64,000 bases of DNA, taken from positions 558,001-622,000 of the forward strand of contig QYRS01000014.1 of NCBI GenBank assembly GCA_006503535.1, in the 5' to 3' direction. Made by a program: the position numbers and the translations under genes. This document shows positions 34,888 through 44,856 of this stretch, piece by piece. Within the stretch, counting starts at the first letter, position 1. Every line of letters begins with the position of its first letter. This DNA comes from Arthrinium phaeospermum (lineage: Eukaryota > Ascomycota > Sordariomycetes > Amphisphaeriales > Apiosporaceae). The notes beneath the pieces were generated by a model. It did no database searches, was not told the origin of the DNA, and was given only the letters and a program-made list of their open reading frames with translations.

Positions 34888-35540
34888 GTTGCTCTCTTGA
34901 CAACTTGAATAGGTTGTTTGGTGGTCAGTGTAGTGGTTTGTGACCGACGTGGTGTAGTTGCTGCTCTCCCGACAGCACGATCAGTGTGGTTGGTGATCGA
35001 TGTAGTAGTAATGATAGGTGTTGCTCTCCCGACAACGTGATCTGGATGGTTGGTGATCAATGAAGTGGTGGATGTTGCTCTCTCAACAACGAGATCAGAG
35101 TGGCTAGTGATGATCGCCGTAGTAGTAGTGTTGCTGCTCTCCCGACAGCGTGATCAGTGTAATGGGTTCTGACTGATGTAGTAGTAGTGTAAGTGGTTGT
35201 TGCTCTCTCAACAACGCGATACAAGGAATAGCTTGGTGATCGATGTAGTAATAGGTTTGCTGTTCTCCCGACAGCGTGATCATTGTAAGGGGTGATCCAT
35301 GTAGTAGTAGTAGTAGTAGTAGTAGTAGGTGTTGCTCTCCCGACAACGCGATCAGTGCAGTAGGTTGATGATCGATGTGGTAATAGGTTTGCTGCTCTCC
35401 CAACAGCACGATCAGTGTAGATGGTGGTGATCGATGTGGTAGTAGTAGTTGTTGTTGTTGTTGCTGCTCTCCCGACAGCGCGATCAGTGTGGTTGATCGA
35501 TGTAGTAGTAGTAGTAGAGTACTGTTGCTCTCCCAGCAAC
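34888..35540. repeat. Array of eleven 17-nt hairpins in about 60-72-bp units
   Basis: Consensus GYTGCTCTCCCGACARC. Copies start at 34888, 34960, 35020, 35074, 35133, 35199, 35259, 35331, 35391, 35463 and 35524. Each can fold as a 4-bp stem with a 9-nt loop. Six copies have GTTG...CAAC and five GCTG...CAGC; the two arms match in all eleven. Most copies are followed by a GATCAGTGT-like word and then GATCGATGTAGTAG with TAG/GTA microsatellite of variable length (longest 35301-35329). Unit spacing is 54-72 nt. This is not a CRISPR array: the host is a fungus and the spacers are themselves microsatellite variants. A weaker relative (TTGCTCTCTGTGCC) lies near 35561. Confidence 0.85.
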
Positions 35541-35829
35541 GTGGTGAATGTGACAGTGGGCTTGCTCTCTGTGCCAATGTGATTGACGTGGCAGTGATGT
35601 GTTGCTGCTGATCATGGCCATGATGTTGCCATCGGTCATGAAGGGTGTGACCTTGTCGAGACGATTGTCATGTCTGGAACTTGTTGACGTAACTTGGCTA
35701 CCGGTCGGTATTGCACTTCGAACAGTCGGGCGGCTGATCGGATTTGTGATTGTTTCTGCAAACCTGGTGTGACGCGGTACCACCCCTACACTGCGGTGAA
35801 GTGTACGTCGTGTAGGGGCCCCGATTCCT

Positions 35830-35927
35830 GGTATTCAGGGATCCAAACCAGGGGAGAAGGAAAAGGGGGGGAGAGGGAGAGAGAGAGAGAGAGAAAAGGG
35901 GGGGTGGTATTAAGGGTTCCAAACCGT

Positions 35928-35978
<51 letters not shown>

Positions 35979-36014
35979 CGTTAGAGAAAGAGAGAGAGAG
36001 AGAAAGAGAGAGAG
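35830..36014. repeat. Two 20-bp direct repeats each followed by purine tracts
   Basis: GGTATTCAGGGATCCAAACC (35830-35849) and GGTATTAAGGGTTCCAAACC (35906-35925) differ at two positions. Each precedes a purine-rich stretch: AGGGGAGAAGG... then (GA)n at about 35873-35894, and (AG)23 at 35931-35976 plus further AG-rich sequence to 36014. The tract ends 10 bp from the stop codon of the minus-strand gene at 36025, so its 3' UTR would begin with poly(UC). Confidence 0.85.
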
Positions 36015-36024
36015 GAGGGGGAGG

Positions 36025-36516
36025 CTAGTCGTCGGCGGGGGGGCGCGAGGCACGGCTGGGACTGGCCGGCTCGGCGGCTGCCGGTCGACGACGGCGCAGG
36101 CGGCTGGGCGAGACGAGGACGAGGGGGCGAGGGGGCGTCTGCTCGAGCTTTCGGATCCGCTCGTCATGGCCGGCCTTTCCCTCCAGCTCCTCCTTGATCA
36201 AAAGCTTGACCCGGTCCTCGGTCAGCTTGTCCTCCTTGAGCTTGTCGACCTCCTTCTGCAGGGCCGCGTTCAAGGTCTTGAGATCCTCGATCTCGTCCTT
36301 GGCGCCCTCGAGAGCTTCCTCGAGCTCGTCGATCTTCTCCTTGTCGCCCTTCTTCTTGACCTCCTCGTCGAGGGCCTTGACCTGCTTGGCGAGCTTCCGA
36401 TCCTTGTACAGGGCGTACACAAGGTTCACGATGCCAAGCCCAACACCAATAATGCTGAAGTACTTCCCAGCGATATCCACATTGTGGTCGTGCGGGTTCT
36501 CGGGCAGGGGCGGCAT
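36025..36516 (-). CDS. Small single-pass membrane coiled-coil protein
   Basis: 163 residues from ATG 36516 (MPPLPENPHDHNVDIAGKYF). A hydrophobic segment at about 20-40 (FSIIGVGLGIVNLVYALY) is followed by about 90 residues of highly charged heptad-like helix (KQVKALDEEVKKKGDKEKID, then LEEALEGAKDEIEDLKTLNA) and a basic, Pro/Ser-rich tail with RLRRRRP. The open frame extends upstream to 36747, but that part is basic, low in complexity and likely leader. It is probably a membrane-tethered coiled-coil scaffold; the specific function is unknown. The (CT)n tract abuts its stop. Confidence 0.62.
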   Translation of the reverse strand: MPPLPENPHDHNVDIAGKYFSIIGVGLGIVNLVYALYKDRKLAKQVKALDEEVKKKGDKEKIDELEEALEGAKDEIEDLKTLNAALQKEVDKLKEDKLTEDRVKLLIKEELEGKAGHDERIRKLEQTPPRPLVLVSPSRLRRRRPAAAEPASPSRASRPPADD

Positions 36517-37367
36517 GGTGGGCAGATGGCGGACAATGATCTTGGGGCGAAAAGGAGCTGACAAGAAACGGCACAGAATTCGAGCAGGGCGAGCAGAGCA
36601 GAACAGACAACAGAGGGTTCGATCACGGGCGGCTGGGGACAAGAAGAGAGAAAGCGTTTGCCAAAACACTCGACCACGCCAAAAGGCCACAGGCCCTGCA
36701 ACGCGTGGATTGCGACTGCCATTGCGCGAACTGATGGCGGCTTCCACTTGACTTTCACTGACTTACCTTCGACACAGGCAGGAGCGCGGGGGTGCCAACA
36801 GCCGATGAAGCCGCAGGCAGAAGGAGCCTTGCCCAAATGACCAGACTAGCGCGAGATGGGTCCTGTCAGAATGGTAACGCTGGATATTTGGAAAGAGCTC
36901 CCAGATTTCAACCTGGAGAGCCACCAGCAGGAGTCAATCAGTTGATAGGTACATGTAGGTAGGCGCAACAATTCATGATTACTTGTATGACGTTCACTGC
37001 ACGACCCACCCCAGAGATAGGTAAGTAGGCAGGAATTTACTCAATGGATTGCTGCTCGATCCCTTTACTTTGCCCGGCCAAAACAATGGGTCGCGTTTTG
37101 GTGCAGTATTGCGGCAGGTAATTGGAAGGCTCAATGTGACCAGGCGTCCAATTTTGTGCATTGGAGGACTTCGGGTCCGTAACAACTATTGGGAGCGGAG
37201 ACTCACAGTTGAAGGGTCGCCCATGAACAAAAGATCATGCAACACGTGGTACACCGCTCTAAGGTTCATTATAGATCAATATCACGGTCGATATACAGAC
37301 GATATTAAGCAAGCACTAGGGATGTGCAGCGCCAGAGTGTCATAGTTAATACCAGAACCCAACATCC
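36517..37367. other. Intergenic
   Basis: Upstream region of the coiled-coil gene and 3' flank of the F-box gene. No other supported feature. Confidence 0.5.
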
Positions 37368-39152
37368 TCAGTCGGAAACCGCTGAAAACCTCACACCCCT
37401 GAAAGTATAAGGTCGACGCATCATCTCTTGCTGCTCCCCATAAGACATGCTCTCTACCCCCGCATCCTCGCGGAATCTCGGACTGTCGAATGGTTTCCGG
37501 GGAGCCGAGAAAGGTAGGCTGTATTTGTATCTCCGTCCATCCTCGAAGCGCGCGTTAATAATGTCCAAGTGCCTCTGGTGCGTGGCCCAGGACCTGCCGT
37601 TCGCGCATCGCCGGTCAGGGCACCACGTGATATGCTGCAGGTCTGTGTCGCCGGTGAGTCCGTAGGAGCGAGGGCTCAACATTTGCAACCAGACTTCGTG
37701 GGCTCTGGTAAATGGGACGGACAGGTCGGGCACGGGCAACGTCAATTGCTGTTGTAACGCCAGGCCATGTTTGCTCACGACCCAACGATGCTCATACCTC
37801 TGCGATGTGTTGTACATGTGGTACAATGGCCTCAGATTTCCGGGCCTCGTACATATCCGACACAATCCGTCGCCGCGTGGTCCCCAGGATTGCTTGGTTC
37901 TCCGCTGCACAAACCCCTTCATTGGGTCTACTCTGCTTTTCCACTCGCATCCGTCCTTGAAGTCACGAGCCGCATCGTGGCCATCCCACAAGTAGTCGCG
38001 GAGGATGGGTATGTTGTCGAAGCTGGAATGGGGGCATAGTAGTTCATTGTATCCCGCCTCGGCCGCCTGGGACAAAGCCTCCTCGATCTTCTCGGCTCCG
38101 TGTGAGTCACGTTTGCCTATGATGTAGTCCAGCGACGCCGTACCTGCAGCTACTGCTACTTTCTTCGTAACCCGTAACGGCATGGTCCACTGCACGCAGA
38201 GTGCACCCTGAGTGGCAGTCGTCATCGACTCCCAGCTGGTGCTGGAATCGTCCCGGGAGTGCAGCTTCATGACCTCGGGCAAGAGACAAGTCGCAGCAGG
38301 CTGGACCGCGGAGGACCGCACGGGCTCCTCGAACTCGCGAAAACATAAGTCGCAGCTAAGGAACCATGGCGGCGCTTGGTGCTTTGCATCATCGCCTCCG
38401 CTGCGCAGGGTATCTTGCCACCCCCGCAGCATCCGCAGAGAAACGGTGTGATGCGGACAGATGGCCACGCCGCCCTCCGCCATGATGCAGATTGCTCCGT
38501 CGTCGGTCTCGCGCTGCTTCTTCGAGAACATGATCAACGGGTGCTGAGTCCGGCATTCGGTACAGTACTTGGCTCTATTTGCCAGGCGGAGCATGGCGGT
38601 GTCATGCGCGGAATCGCCCCCGACTCGCTTGGGGAGTCGGGCATCAATGCAAGCCATGCAGCACCGGCGACGGCGAAGCCTCTCGTATACGTCCTGCCAG
38701 TCGACTACGGACTTGGGCACCTCCGTCTTGGGCCGCTTCCGCAAAATGTAGATACAAAACAACTTCTCCCGTTCCACGAACTCCGGGGTGGACAGGATGC
38801 GACGGAAATTGGAGCAGGTTTGCCGCATAATGTACACGTCGGAGCCTGCAAGCTCGCGGCATATTGCCAGCAACAGTTCTTCCGGTAGCTGGTACAGAGG
38901 ACTCAGGGCCAGGTTGTGCTGCATTCCCAGCCACCAGGCCGGCTTCACCTGAGGCTTGGGCGGCAGGAGTCCGCGCCATTTCTCCCGTGCCCAGTCTCGG
39001 GCGCGCCCGCAGTACTTGCGGATTCGATGCGGCTCGCGGTCTGAAGTTGTGGAAGAGGTGTCTGTCCTCGCGCGGGATCTAGTGTAGGGCGTTGTGCTCC
39101 TGCTGTTGCGAATCATCATGTTGGTCGTCAGGAGCATCATTGTGGTGTCCAT
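37368..39152 (-). CDS. Large cysteine-rich F-box protein (copy 1)
   Basis: 594 residues, single exon. A basic N-terminus precedes the F-box at about 82-125 (LSPLYQLPEELLLAICRELA, then YIMRQTCSNFRRIL). The rest carries spaced Cys/His clusters that could bind zinc: RCCMACIDARLP, YCTECRTQHPLIMFS, ICPHHTVSL, CDLCF, LCPHSSF, CRICTRP and WCPDRRCANGRSW. It is a paralogue of the plus-strand gene at 47347-49107, with the same order of clusters. Probably an SCF adaptor whose C-terminal module recognises an unknown target. The start could be a later Met in the Thr/Met-rich leader. Confidence 0.82.
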   Translation of the reverse strand: MDTTMMLLTTNMMIRNSRSTTPYTRSRARTDTSSTTSDREPHRIRKYCGRARDWAREKWRGLLPPKPQVKPAWWLGMQHNLALSPLYQLPEELLLAICRELAGSDVYIMRQTCSNFRRILSTPEFVEREKLFCIYILRKRPKTEVPKSVVDWQDVYERLRRRRCCMACIDARLPKRVGGDSAHDTAMLRLANRAKYCTECRTQHPLIMFSKKQRETDDGAICIMAEGGVAICPHHTVSLRMLRGWQDTLRSGGDDAKHQAPPWFLSCDLCFREFEEPVRSSAVQPAATCLLPEVMKLHSRDDSSTSWESMTTATQGALCVQWTMPLRVTKKVAVAAGTASLDYIIGKRDSHGAEKIEEALSQAAEAGYNELLCPHSSFDNIPILRDYLWDGHDAARDFKDGCEWKSRVDPMKGFVQRRTKQSWGPRGDGLCRICTRPGNLRPLYHMYNTSQRYEHRWVVSKHGLALQQQLTLPVPDLSVPFTRAHEVWLQMLSPRSYGLTGDTDLQHITWCPDRRCANGRSWATHQRHLDIINARFEDGRRYKYSLPFSAPRKPFDSPRFREDAGVESMSYGEQQEMMRRPYTFRGVRFSAVSD

Positions 39153-40635
39153 CTTGATATCTACAGCAAGGAAAGCGATAAGAAAGATAATGATTCAGTC
39201 GAGCATTCGACGCAATAATCTGACTTTTGAACAGGATGTATTTGTGATATTGGAAATAAGTTTCTCCGATGTAGGTATCACTCGTGCCAGCCCAGGAAAG
39301 TTGTTTCAGTCCTGGGTCAATCGGAACTCAACTTGATATATGCGCACATTTGCTCTCGCGCCGCAGATTTCACTCGCACTTGGGATCGCTTCTATATTTA
39401 CGCGTCCCGCGAAACTTGATACGTGTTGCATTTATGCAGGGTAGTTGTGGCGGAGCAGTGCCGATATCAATGACCGATAAAGCGCCTCTGCAACTAGGTA
39501 GAATTGATACTTAGATAAAGGCACGAAAAAGAGAATTGACACCGTTGGCCGATGATTTTAAGCCTGGCACCGGATATGCGAGTCTAATGAAGAGTCGCTT
39601 TAGGTATCTACAATCACCGAACGACTCGAGCTTTCGCCCTTGCGTGTTATTCTCCTCTTTCCGATTCATACCATGCGTCCCTGGCAGGAACAAAAGACTC
39701 ACGAGGAACAGGTCATCCCAAGTTTCATTTCATTTCCTGGAAAGCCATCGGTATTCTTTAGGGACCTCTATATGCTGGTGTGTTTTCGGGGGTCTCCTAT
39801 GGGCGCGGCGGCCTGGCGGTTGCTATATCCAGGTTCTAATTAGAGGCCATACGCGACTAATACGACTGTCGTTACCCATAATATTCCACCTAGCTTTAGC
39901 CGTATTGGTGAACTCCAGTCAGGACATAGTGTGAGACAGACAGTAGATCTACTAGCGAACATTGATATTTCTGAGCCAGTACAAACGCTGTCTCCTACTT
40001 AGGGAAAGATTGCCGACGTTGCGTGCATCCCGGAGCTAATTGATACGACATGAGCCGCAGGGTCTTGGCAATGACAGAAAAAGCAAGCAATCCGAGAGGG
40101 GATGCTCTTGAAGTGTCCTTAACCGGTTAACTCAACTGCATGGTGCAGGCTTCACTTAAGCTGATTGGCCCCAACATGCAGCCAAGCATTCTTGCGTGTG
40201 CGATAGTCACCACCTCGTCTCCGCTCTACTTCTGAATGGGCAGGCATCGGACCAAAAAACGTTGAGTTAAGTAAGCAATCCATCTCCTAAGCAGGTAAAA
40301 ACCTGGCACTATTGTTGGACTCGGCCCAGCACAACACTTTTTCCCTCCAATCACCACAGTCGAGCATCTTCAAACACCCAAACTAACACTGAACGATGCA
40401 TCCAACTTTTCAGCTGGACTATGTTCCCCACCCACCAGCATCGAATTGGCGATTGGTCCAACGTCTTGGGGGTAGAGGTTGCAGATTCATGTGGAGCCAG
40501 TCATTACCATACCAATGTTGTTATAAATAGGTACCAATCACCTACCTGTCAGCCATCGATCTCCACCCACGTTTTCCAACAGCCTTCACTTTCTCAGAGT
40601 CTTAATCCGGTGATACGGTATGAACAGATGCAAAG
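39153..40635. other. Divergent intergenic region, about 1.5 kb
   Basis: This holds the promoters of the F-box gene (-) and the HET gene (+). Short frames only. A pyrimidine-rich stretch and CA-rich start context lie just before 40636. Confidence 0.5.
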
Positions 40636-42723
40636 ATGAAAGACACGTCTGGTCCTGAGATGTCCAACCCTGAGAGTCACTCCATTTGTGCTCGATGCCG
40701 CAGCGTGCCCTGGGCGACGCTTGCCCGTACAGGGAAACCTGGTCTGGTCGTGGCGACTGTCAATGAAAGTCGGGAGCAGTTGCATAGTTCCGACTGCTCA
40801 CTGTGCCGTCTACTCTCTACCGTCAAACCGCGGACGTCTGAGCAGGGGATGATAGAGCTGCGGCTCTTTTCCACCAGGGCTGCGCTGGCATTGCATTCAA
40901 CGCACGAGTCTGGTGCGGCAGGCCATCGAGATGGCAGATGCCTGTCTTTCTCACAAACACAAGACATGTGCGCATGGACTGATGGGTTCCTTGCCTTATC
41001 TGACCCGTCAGAACAGCCGGACTACGACATTCGTGCCCTAGACCCTGGCAGGGCAGACTTCGGGTTCATCCGGCAATGCCTCGAACACTGCCGGCAAAAA
41101 CACGGATCGCGTTGTAACAAACCGAAAGGCTCTGCCCCATTAAATCTTCGCGTCATTGACTGCAGACTTACAGAACCCGATGTGGTTGTTGCGCCCCATG
41201 GATGTCAATACGTGGCACTCTCCTATGTTTGGGGATCCTCGACCGTGGGAGGTCGATCCTCTAAGAAATTTCCACGCGTGGTCATGGACGCGATTTCGGC
41301 CACGACTTCGCTCAATATGAGGTATCTCTGGGTTGATTGCTATGTGAGTTTCCTTGTGCATATATCCGATTGCACCTCTAACCATACGATCGATCAGTGC
41401 ATCGACCAGAATAACAAAGTGGACCAACGACGACAGATTCAACAAATGGGCAATATTTATTCTCATGCCGAACTCACTCTGGTAGCTACCTGCGGGTCCG
41501 ATGCCAGCTGTGGCTTGCCCGGCCTTGGCAGTGTAGATCGTCTTGTCCGAGCTCGGAAAAATGTCTTCGGCGCAACCTTCCAAGAAGGTGCTCGACACGT
41601 TAGCCATTTTGTTAGGGAATCCATCTGGAACACCAGAGGATGGACGTTCCAAGAGAGCTTCCTCTCACGTCGACGAGTCATGTTTACCAAGAGCGAAGTG
41701 TCGTTCCTCTGCTATTTCCTACATTTTGCAGAGTCCTGGAGGGCACCATTGGACATGGTAAGGATGATGTCGACAACGCCATTCCAAGGCATCACGCTCC
41801 CAGTGTTGTTTTCCACATGTGGGACTTACAAGAAGAAGCCCAGGGCAGATATGCTGAACGCTGTGCTGGAGCAATATGCTACCCGTAAGCTGACGTTCTC
41901 GTCAGATGCCCTCGATGCGTGTACCGGGGTATTGAAAAGATTGGAAACAAGCAGAGAGACGTTCGTTTCCGGCTTACTTACAGAACGAGGGTTATTAACA
42001 GGGACACGTTGGAAATTCCACTCGTGCATTCCATCGGATTATTCGCGTTTTTCAGATAGTCGCCATCTCGATGAGCACGAAAGCATGTACCTGATGTGGA
42101 TGGCATGGTACCACAAAGAGCCTTCAAGCCGGCGTGCAAGCTTACCGAGCTGGTCATTCTTGGGCTGGGATGGACCTGTGACGATGGGAATTTCGGAGAC
42201 TTCACCAACCCTCTTCTCTCCTCTGACTGATGAGGCGAACCTCTTCGAGTCACGCATACCATCGCTTGCGGTTGAAACGCAAAGTGTCGGCACTTCTTCA
42301 CGCCAAAGGCTTCGGATCAGGGGGCTTCTGGTCAAGATGCAAATCCTCTGGCTGAGTTCCCAGTTCGGACCGAGCGGTTGGTACGCCTTGCTTCAACTGA
42401 ATTCCCATCATGCGGAAATGAGGCTTGCCTACATGGACGTAGCTAACCCCACACCTGGCGAATACTCGGGTTTGCTGTTAATGAACACCACCTATTCGTC
42501 AGCACTTGGCAATGACATCCTGGTTCTCAACCACTTGCATGAGCAAGAATTTGAGAGGATCGGTATCGTCATCCGCCGCCGGTCGAGATGCGTTTGGGTG
42601 GATTCAGAAGGAAACCACTCGAGATCACCTCCCAATCTGGGTATCGCCAACAAAGGAGATGAAATGGCATATGAATTTTTGTATTTCAAGAATGCTCACC
42701 AAGAAACTTTCACAATTACCTAA
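40636..42723 (+). CDS. HET-domain protein, TOL/HET-6 type
   Basis: Model join(40636..41343, 41398..42723), 677 residues. The N-terminal Cys pairs (ICARCRSVPW, DCSLCRLL) precede the HET domain: QYVALSYVWG (191-200), RYLWVDCY|CIDQ across the intron, RQIQQMGNIYSHAELTLVA, and TRGWTFQESFLSRRRVMF. The 54-nt intron 41344-41397 has donor GTGAGT, branch CTAAC and acceptor CAG. It restores the family motif VDCYCIDQ. Because it is a multiple of three without a stop, unspliced mRNA would insert 18 residues in this core motif. The C-terminal half has no recognised domain. The expected role is incompatibility-type cell death, from the family. Confidence 0.87.
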   Translation: MKDTSGPEMSNPESHSICARCRSVPWATLARTGKPGLVVATVNESREQLHSSDCSLCRLLSTVKPRTSEQGMIELRLFSTRAALALHSTHESGAAGHRDGRCLSFSQTQDMCAWTDGFLALSDPSEQPDYDIRALDPGRADFGFIRQCLEHCRQKHGSRCNKPKGSAPLNLRVIDCRLTEPDVVVAPHGCQYVALSYVWGSSTVGGRSSKKFPRVVMDAISATTSLNMRYLWVDCYVSFLVHISDCTSNHTIDQCIDQNNKVDQRRQIQQMGNIYSHAELTLVATCGSDASCGLPGLGSVDRLVRARKNVFGATFQEGARHVSHFVRESIWNTRGWTFQESFLSRRRVMFTKSEVSFLCYFLHFAESWRAPLDMVRMMSTTPFQGITLPVLFSTCGTYKKKPRADMLNAVLEQYATRKLTFSSDALDACTGVLKRLETSRETFVSGLLTERGLLTGTRWKFHSCIPSDYSRFSDSRHLDEHESMYLMWMAWYHKEPSSRRASLPSWSFLGWDGPVTMGISETSPTLFSPLTDEANLFESRIPSLAVETQSVGTSSRQRLRIRGLLVKMQILWLSSQFGPSGWYALLQLNSHHAEMRLAYMDVANPTPGEYSGLLLMNTTYSSALGNDILVLNHLHEQEFERIGIVIRRRSRCVWVDSEGNHSRSPPNLGIANKGDEMAYEFLYFKNAHQETFTIT

Positions 42724-43590
42724 AACTCATTTAGCGGTGCATCGTTTTACGATGCTAACAAAGCTACGTTGTCCTTCGTCTTCCAACACTTATCGCACAG
42801 AGAGCAACACTGCACATGGTGATTTGCGGCATTGGACCCCCAATTCTCCCTCTAGACGTCAATGACCAATTAGGTCTTACTCTATAGTGGGGCTTAGCTA
42901 TGGATCCAAGGTGGATCTTGGACCCAAGGTGGATATTTATGGCTGTCAGGCTGTGGCTTACTGTGGCTGATGGAATTGCGAGCGACTTAACATGGCTCGT
43001 CATGGTCTGTGCGCTTAAGTCAATCACGCTCCTGATCAATTTGGGTCAGTCCCCAACCTCCCGCCTCACATACCATCAATCCATCATCACCCATCGCATC
43101 GACGACCCGACATCTCATCATAAGGTATTCAACTCTGCCAGTCATGATGCAGAGCGGTGGGCGCTGTATTCACACGGCCATGATCATCCTACTGGCTCCT
43201 ACTCACCGTCTACGGGCGGTGAAAGGCCCAGGATCTTGGTAGGGGAATGAAGTTTCGAGTCCGCTTGCCTTTTGCTTGCCGACGAAGACGAAACCGAGTT
43301 CCTCGTCAGTGCTACTGCGCCTTCGGCTCTGCATCATGATGTGTCTTTCTCTCTGCTATTGGCCGAGTTTCTTCAGCCCACACGTATTCAACACCATCCG
43401 CCTCCGTTCGCTCGAAACAAAACTTGGGAGTCAAGGCTGCTCCTCTGCCAGAAGCCTGGGCGGGTGGGACGATCGTCTGTTTATCTGCGCGCGCATGATG
43501 GCGACGAGGGGCCGAGTTATACCATCCAATTTTCTTGTCAGTCGCGCAGCGCATCGCTCTTGCTAACCAGAACAGTACAGGTCGCGGTCC
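42724..43590. other. Intergenic
   Basis: 3' flank of the HET gene and promoter of the next gene. Two tandem copies of a GGACCCAAGGTGGAT-like word lie at about 42902-42936. CTAAC followed by ACAG (43565-43581), just before ATG 43591, looks like the 3' end of a leader intron. Confidence 0.5.
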
Positions 43591-44856
43591 ATGGCCGACG
43601 TGGCGCCGCCTCCATCGCCTCCGGCGTACGATACCAGCACCGACTCCGATTCATCACACATCTCTACAGACAATAAGGCAGAAGAAGCGGAAACCGTTCA
43701 ACTGATTTCGGCTTGCTGGCATCGGTCGGCGCGCGCAGAATGGCAGGACCATGACGGGCAGGATCACAGCCTCCCTGATTTGGCTCTTAGCCTTTGTTAC
43801 TGCCCTACTGCAAACACGACCTTCTTCAAGTTACAGACAAGGGTAGACCTCGAGGGCTGCAAACACTATCACTTCTATCTCCATCTTGCGCCGGAACGCA
43901 TCCGAAGCCTGGCACCCGCGAGCCCAAACTCGACGCAAGATGATGGTCCGAACACGCGATGCCTGCGTTTTGAAATGACGCATCCTTCTGTTCTTGTTGC
44001 ACCGTCTTGGCCATGCCGTCCCAAGAACACTCAATCGGAAACGACTTTGCAATTGCTTCAGTTGCTCGGCCAAGCATCGGTTTTTACCATCGTCGTCAGC
44101 ATACCTCTTCGAACCATTTCAGACGCCAGCTTCCGAGCGCTTTCCGCTGCCTTGACGCGACAGAGCCTAAAGGCAGATCCAGACCAAGCCAATGTCCGCA
44201 GATACTATCGTGGTCAAGGGGGGATTGCTGTCGACTTGAACGATCCACCCAGCGATAAGGCGCAAAAAGGGAAGCAACTGCAATGTTTTCCAGCGTCCAC
44301 TGCTACATCTGATGTGCCTCCTTCGTACAACCAAGCCGTGACAGACGCTTCCTCGCCAGATCCACTTACCTGCTCGCCGCCCAATAAGAAAAGGCGTCTG
44401 GATAATGATGTCCCCGAACAAGACGACCCTGCTACACAGTCGTCGGCCAAATCTATGCGAGGGGACTGGAAGCAGCTGGCTCCGGAAAATCCCCAATTGG
44501 CCCTCTTTCGTTCCATGTTTGAGCACTTCGAGAAGACCGTGATGGGGCTGAGGGAAGAGAACCATGAGTTGAGGCAAGCTGTCAGCGAAGTCGCTGATCT
44601 GCGCGCCACCATCACTGCTTTAAACAGCAAAGTAGAGAGCCTGGAGCGGCGCCTTGACGCGGAAGGCGAAGAACTAGAGCGCCGAGTGGATGGGGTGGAA
44701 GATGGAGTCACTTCCCTCGAGGCGTGGACAGAAGATAATGAGTATGACGCCGACCAGGTCAAGGATCTGGTGCGGGAGGTGTTTGAGGAAGATTTCGATA
44801 GTGTGAGTGATCGTTTGATAGATAATATAATAGGAAGACTTCGGGGTGGCCCCTGA
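43591..44856 (+). CDS. Uncharacterised coiled-coil protein with NLS-like motif
   Basis: 421 residues, single coding exon. Not recognised as a named family. The N-terminus is Pro/Ser/Asp-rich. Residues of about 35-210 appear globular (LALSLCYCPTANTTFFKLQT, FYLHLAPERIRSLAPA, FTIVVSIPLRTISDASFRAL). PPSYNQAV and a basic P-N-K-K-R-R-L-D (possible nuclear import signal) follow. From about 300 there is a long coiled coil (FEHFEKTVMGLREENHELRQ, SLERRLDAEGEELERRVDGV) with an acidic end. It could be a nuclear oligomeric protein; that is inference only. Confidence 0.68.
   Translation: MADVAPPPSPPAYDTSTDSDSSHISTDNKAEEAETVQLISACWHRSARAEWQDHDGQDHSLPDLALSLCYCPTANTTFFKLQTRVDLEGCKHYHFYLHLAPERIRSLAPASPNSTQDDGPNTRCLRFEMTHPSVLVAPSWPCRPKNTQSETTLQLLQLLGQASVFTIVVSIPLRTISDASFRALSAALTRQSLKADPDQANVRRYYRGQGGIAVDLNDPPSDKAQKGKQLQCFPASTATSDVPPSYNQAVTDASSPDPLTCSPPNKKRRLDNDVPEQDDPATQSSAKSMRGDWKQLAPENPQLALFRSMFEHFEKTVMGLREENHELRQAVSEVADLRATITALNSKVESLERRLDAEGEELERRVDGVEDGVTSLEAWTEDNEYDADQVKDLVREVFEEDFDSVSDRLIDNIIGRLRGGP

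Noticed and set aside
34888..35540. CRISPR-like array
   Set aside because: Fungal nuclear DNA; the inter-repeat sequences are similar microsatellite variants rather than unique spacers, and no cas genes are present.
33624..35577. Minus-strand His/Thr/Gly-rich and T-D-R-A-V-G-R-rich open frames as repeat proteins
   Set aside because: They are produced by the tandem repeats, change frame between arrays and have no start, splice or domain support.
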